NCBI GenBank assembly: GCA_016927175.1
Contig: JAFGNC010000501.1
Coordinates: 1 to 7,141 of the forward strand
Length of the DNA: 7,141 nucleotides
Direction: 5' to 3'
Source of the DNA: Gammaproteobacteria bacterium
Lineage (GTDB): Bacteria; Pseudomonadota; Gammaproteobacteria; Steroidobacterales; Rariloculaceae
Positions 4,576-7,141 of this stretch are shown here, piece after piece. Both the position numbers and the translations under genes were made by a program. Position 1 is the stretch's first letter, and every line of letters starts with the position of its first letter. The notes below the pieces were generated by a model that was not told the origin of the DNA, searched no databases, and saw only the letters and a program-made list of their open reading frames with translations.

Positions 4576-6915
4576 ATGCGCAACGCGTCCAGCGTGTTCA
4601 TTCGTATGTTCGTTCCCGCGGCGATCTGGCTGCTGGCCGCATCCGCACCGCCGCTCGCCGTCGCGCAGCCTCCGCTGATCCAGCCGGCCGAGGACCAGGC
4701 CGCCGAGGCCGACAGCGCCGACGCGGAGGTCGAGGAGCTGATCCGCCTGCTCGAGGACGACGAAGCGCGCAACAGGCTGATCGAGCGGCTGCGAGCCGCC
4801 GAGGCCGAAGCCGCGGAACCGGCCGTGGAGGACGTGACGCTCGCCGAGCGGCTGGCCGCGTATACGCGCAGCGTCGCCGAAGGGGCGGCGGGCCTGCTGA
4901 ACTCGATCACGAACCTGACAGACGAGGTCGTGGACATCATGACCGGCGCCACCGAGATCGATACGGACGCGCTGCAGCGCGTCGTGCTCGGCGTCGCGCT
5001 GGTCGTCGCCGCGACGTTCGCCGTCTACGTGCTGCTGCGTCTCGCGTTCCACTGGCTGCAGCGTGGCATCGCCGGCCGCGCGGAAGACGCCGATCTGGTC
5101 CGCCGTATCAAGATGAAGGGCGTCTCGAGCCTCATCGACGTCGCTACGGTGCTGCTCGCGTGGGGCACCGGCTACGGCGTCGCGCTGTACGTCGGGCAGA
5201 CCGGCCGGATCGGCGTCGACCAGAGCCTGTTTCTGAATGCGTTCCTGATCGTCGAGCTGGTCAAGGCCGTGACGCGCGTCGTGCTGGCGCCGCGCTGGCC
5301 GGCGCTGCGGTTCGTGCCCGTGGACGACACGAACTCGGCGTACTGGTATTTCTGGCTGAGCCGCGAGATCAGCCTCGTCGGCTACGGCTTCATGTTCGTC
5401 GCGCCGCTGCTCGCGGCGGGCGTCTCCGCGACCTTCGCCGAGGCCGTGCGGATCATCGTGCTGTTCGCGGCGCTCGTGATTTTGATCGCGGTCATCCTGC
5501 AGAACCGCGACCGCGTGCGGGCGCTGCTGATGCGCCGCGCCGCGAACAGCCGCACCGAGACCGTCAGCCGGACGCTGGCGACGGTGGGCCGCCTGTGGCA
5601 CATCGTCGCGATCCTGTACGCGATCGTCGTGTACGCACTGTGGCTCGCCGATCCGGACAACGCGCTGCGCTTCGTGCTGATGGCGACCGCGAAGACGGCC
5701 GCCGCGGTCGTGATCGGCCTCCTCGTCAACACGTTCATCGCGCGGCTCGCCTCGGGCGGCATGCGCCTTCCGGCCGACGTCAAGCAGAGGCTGCCTCTGC
5801 TGGAAGCACGTCTGAACGCGTTCGTGCCGGGCGTGCTCAGGGCCGTGCGCATCGTCGTGATGATCGCGGTCGCGATCACGATTCTGCAGGCCTGGAACGT
5901 CGTCGACTTCGCCGGCTGGGTGGCGAGCGAAACCGGGCAGAACATCACGGCATCGCTGATCTCGGCCGTGCTGATTCTGCTGATCGGCGGAGCGATATAC
6001 CTCGTCGTGCAGTCGTGGATCGAGTACCGCCTGAGCCCGGGCTACGGCATCGCCGCGAGCGCGCGCGAGCGCACGCTGCTCGCGCTGTTCCGCAACGCGT
6101 TCACGATCGTGCTGGTCGTCGTCGTCGCGATGCTGGTGCTGTCCGAGCTCGGCGTCAACATCGGGCCGCTGCTCGCCGGCGCCGGCGTCGTCGGCCTCGC
6201 GGTCGGTTTCGGCGCGCAGAAGCTCGTGCAGGACGTCATCAACGGGGCGTTCATCCAGTTCGAGAACACGATGAACGAGGGCGACGTCGTGACGGCCGGC
6301 AGCATCACCGGCGTCGTCGAGCGATTGACGATTCGCTCGGTGTCGCTGCGAAGCCTCGACGGCACGTATCACGTGATTCCGTTCTCGTCCGTAGACACCG
6401 TGTCGAACTTCATGAAGCATTTCAGCTATCACCTCGCCGCGATCGGCGTCGCGTACCGGGAGGACATCCTCGAGGTCAAGGCGGCGATGGAGGAGGCGTT
6501 CGAGCTTCTCAAGCAGACCGACTTCGCCGCGGACATCCTCGACGCCTTCGAGATGCAGGGCATCGTCGAATTCGCCGACTCGGCCGTCGTCGTGCGCGGT
6601 CGGATCAAGACGTTGCCGGGCAAGCAGTGGGCGGTCGGCCGCGCCTACAACGAGTTCGTCAAGCAGGTCTTCGATGAGCGCGGCATCGAGATTCCGTTCC
6701 CGCACGTGACGCTTTACCTGGGCGAGGACAAGCAGGGTAAGGCGCCGCCGCTCCGCGTGCTGAGCGAAGACGCCCAGCCGGAAAAGGGGTCAGGGCGCTT
6801 TTCCGAGGAGAAGGAGTCGGCGCGCGAGCCTTCGGACGACAAGGCGGAAGATCAGGAATCCGAGGCGCCGGCCGGAACGGGAACGCGGTCCGCGTCATCC
6901 GGGAAAGATCGGTGA
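4576..6915 (+). CDS. ybiO: YbiO-type mechanosensitive channel (large MscS family)
   Basis: This 779-residue inner-membrane channel of the MscS superfamily should open on hypo-osmotic membrane tension and release solutes. Residues 1-30 are a signal peptide (cut near AVA|QPP). Residues 40-120 are a periplasmic, acidic helical region. About eleven membrane segments follow, near 134-156, 184-208, 217-236, 264-283, 288-309, 338-357, 364-388, 419-440, 459-480, 504-525 and the pore helix at 527-560. The pore and vestibule motif is LGVNIGPLLAGAGVVGLAVG then FGAQKLVQDVINGAFIQFEN (525-564), followed by the beta domain with GTYHVIPFSSVDTVSNF (596-612) and the C-terminal alpha/beta domain with KTLPGKQWAVGRA (678-690). 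The blocks DQSLFLNAFLIVELVKAVTR (215-234) and YWYFWLSREISLVGYG (256-271) match my recollection of E. coli YbiO (741 residues, 11 membrane segments), which is why I use that symbol. The tail from about 718 on is charged and probably disordered, longer than in E. coli, and contains a repeat-derived segment (residues 735-743). Stop TGA is at 6913-6915. Confidence 0.93.
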   Translation: MRNASSVFIRMFVPAAIWLLAASAPPLAVAQPPLIQPAEDQAAEADSADAEVEELIRLLEDDEARNRLIERLRAAEAEAAEPAVEDVTLAERLAAYTRSVAEGAAGLLNSITNLTDEVVDIMTGATEIDTDALQRVVLGVALVVAATFAVYVLLRLAFHWLQRGIAGRAEDADLVRRIKMKGVSSLIDVATVLLAWGTGYGVALYVGQTGRIGVDQSLFLNAFLIVELVKAVTRVVLAPRWPALRFVPVDDTNSAYWYFWLSREISLVGYGFMFVAPLLAAGVSATFAEAVRIIVLFAALVILIAVILQNRDRVRALLMRRAANSRTETVSRTLATVGRLWHIVAILYAIVVYALWLADPDNALRFVLMATAKTAAAVVIGLLVNTFIARLASGGMRLPADVKQRLPLLEARLNAFVPGVLRAVRIVVMIAVAITILQAWNVVDFAGWVASETGQNITASLISAVLILLIGGAIYLVVQSWIEYRLSPGYGIAASARERTLLALFRNAFTIVLVVVVAMLVLSELGVNIGPLLAGAGVVGLAVGFGAQKLVQDVINGAFIQFENTMNEGDVVTAGSITGVVERLTIRSVSLRSLDGTYHVIPFSSVDTVSNFMKHFSYHLAAIGVAYREDILEVKAAMEEAFELLKQTDFAADILDAFEMQGIVEFADSAVVVRGRIKTLPGKQWAVGRAYNEFVKQVFDERGIEIPFPHVTLYLGEDKQGKAPPLRVLSEDAQPEKGSGRFSEEKESAREPSDDKAEDQESEAPAGTGTRSASSGKDR
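6779..6805 (+). repeat. Copy of the 28-bp-family repeat inside the channel's coding sequence
   Basis: CGGAAAAGGGGTCAGGGC (6779-6796) followed by GCTTTTCCG matches the reverse complement of the downstream tandem units across the core, with one substitution (G at 6797 where the array has C). The ends form an 8-bp inverted repeat, CGGAAAAG / CTTTTCCG (6779-6786 and 6798-6805). It is read in frame as P-E-K-G-S-G-R-F-S (residues 735-743) and leaves the frame open. Confidence 0.85.
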
Positions 6916-6947
6916 CCCGACCGCAGTCGCCCCGAGGTCCCGTGGCC

Positions 6948-6964
6948 GCAGAACCCAGTTCTGC
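6948..6964 (+). terminator. Perfect hairpin after the ybiO-like gene, possible terminator
   Basis: GCAGAAC (6948-6954) and GTTCTGC (6958-6964) form a 7-bp perfect stem with a CCA loop, 33 nt after the stop codon. What follows is AAAATAAAG rather than a T-tract, so an intrinsic terminator in the + direction is doubtful. Confidence 0.35.
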
Positions 6965-7019
6965 AAAATAAAGAGGCCCCCGTCTTCTGCCGACAAAGGC
7001 GCACCGGCCCTTCCCGCCG

Positions 7020-7141
7020 AAAAGGGCCGGGACAGGGGCCAAAAGGGCCCTGACCCCCTTTCCGTGGAAAAAGGGCCCTGACCCCTTTTCCGCCCAAAAA
7101 GGGCCCTGACCCCTTTTCCGTGCAAAAAGGGCCCTGACCCC
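7020..7141. repeat. 28-bp-period tandem repeat array of palindromic units, running off the window
   Basis: GGGCCCTGACCCC occurs at 7045, 7073, 7101 and 7129, exactly 28 nt apart. Each unit continues with (C/T)TTTCCG, three variable bases (TGG, CCC, TGC) and AAAAA. The last unit is cut by the window end, and a degenerate unit (AAAAGGGCCGGGACAGGGGCC) precedes the array at 7020-7040. Each unit is a near-palindrome: GGAAAAAGGG (7066-7075) can pair with CCCCTTTTCC (7082-7091) with one mismatch and a 6-nt loop. I recall similar GGGGTCAG-containing intergenic repeats in many proteobacteria and suspect a REP-like element; no transposase is visible here. The region 6916-7141 holds no gene that I can support. 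Confidence 0.9.

Noticed and set aside
2991..6677. Very long plus-strand open frame spanning ppk2, the hydrolase remnant and ybiO
   Set aside because: It is antisense to ppk2 and out of frame with the channel gene. Its translation is Arg-rich low complexity without family motifs, a common product of high-GC sequence.
4480..6705. Long minus-strand open frame opposite the channel gene
   Set aside because: The translation is His/Arg/Asp-rich shadow sequence with no recognisable domain, and the plus strand carries a clear YbiO-type protein.
2805..6915. A joint polyphosphate/osmotic/copper stress system
   Set aside because: ppk2 and the channel gene are transcribed divergently with a decayed gene between them, and the receptor is convergent to ppk2; the arrangement gives no evidence of a shared function.
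7045..7141. 28-bp regular repeats as a CRISPR array
   Set aside because: Only about three bases vary per 28-bp period, so there are no spacers; the units are near-palindromes in direct tandem and no cas gene is visible.

Overview
This is a GC-rich Gram-negative window. An outer-membrane TonB-dependent receptor, several Sec-type signal peptides and a large YbiO-type MscS channel all point to Pseudomonadota. The base composition and gene content would suit a gammaproteobacterium, but nothing here fixes the genus.

Layout from left to right. (1) At 1-341 (+) lies the 3' part of a small His-rich, DUF2946-like protein cut off by the window start. (2) At 414-2603 (+) is a complete 729-residue TonB-dependent receptor that I recognise as OprC/NosA-like, the copper receptor family. 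It keeps the HxM half of the OprC copper site and the Met of the CxxxM half, but the Cys is replaced by Gly. Genes 1 and 2 are probably one copper-related transcription unit. (3) At 2604-2804 is a convergent intergenic region with five degenerate 19-nt repeats and a strong GC-only hairpin. (4) At 2805-3584 (-) is a class I-like PPK2 polyphosphate kinase. (5) At 3668-4307 (-), upstream of ppk2 and in the same direction, is the remnant of a secreted alpha/beta-hydrolase-domain gene. Its N-terminal and C-terminal family motifs survive, but in different frames, and the catalytic middle is gone. (6) At 4308-4575 is a 268-bp divergent intergenic region with a perfect hairpin in the leader of the next gene. 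(7) At 4576-6915 (+) is a full-length YbiO-type mechanosensitive channel of about 11 membrane segments with a hydrophilic C-terminal tail. (8) At 6916-7141 is a non-coding end containing a 28-bp-period tandem repeat array that runs off the window. A copy of the same repeat, in opposite orientation, lies inside the tail-coding part of the channel gene.

The genes do not form one system. The left part is a copper-uptake-type locus. The right part is an osmotic-stress channel, and ppk2 with the decayed hydrolase sits between them. I see no defence system, CRISPR array, RNA gene or complete mobile element. The most unusual items are the altered copper site, the hydrolase deletion remnant, and the repeat family that has entered (or been recruited into) the channel's coding sequence.
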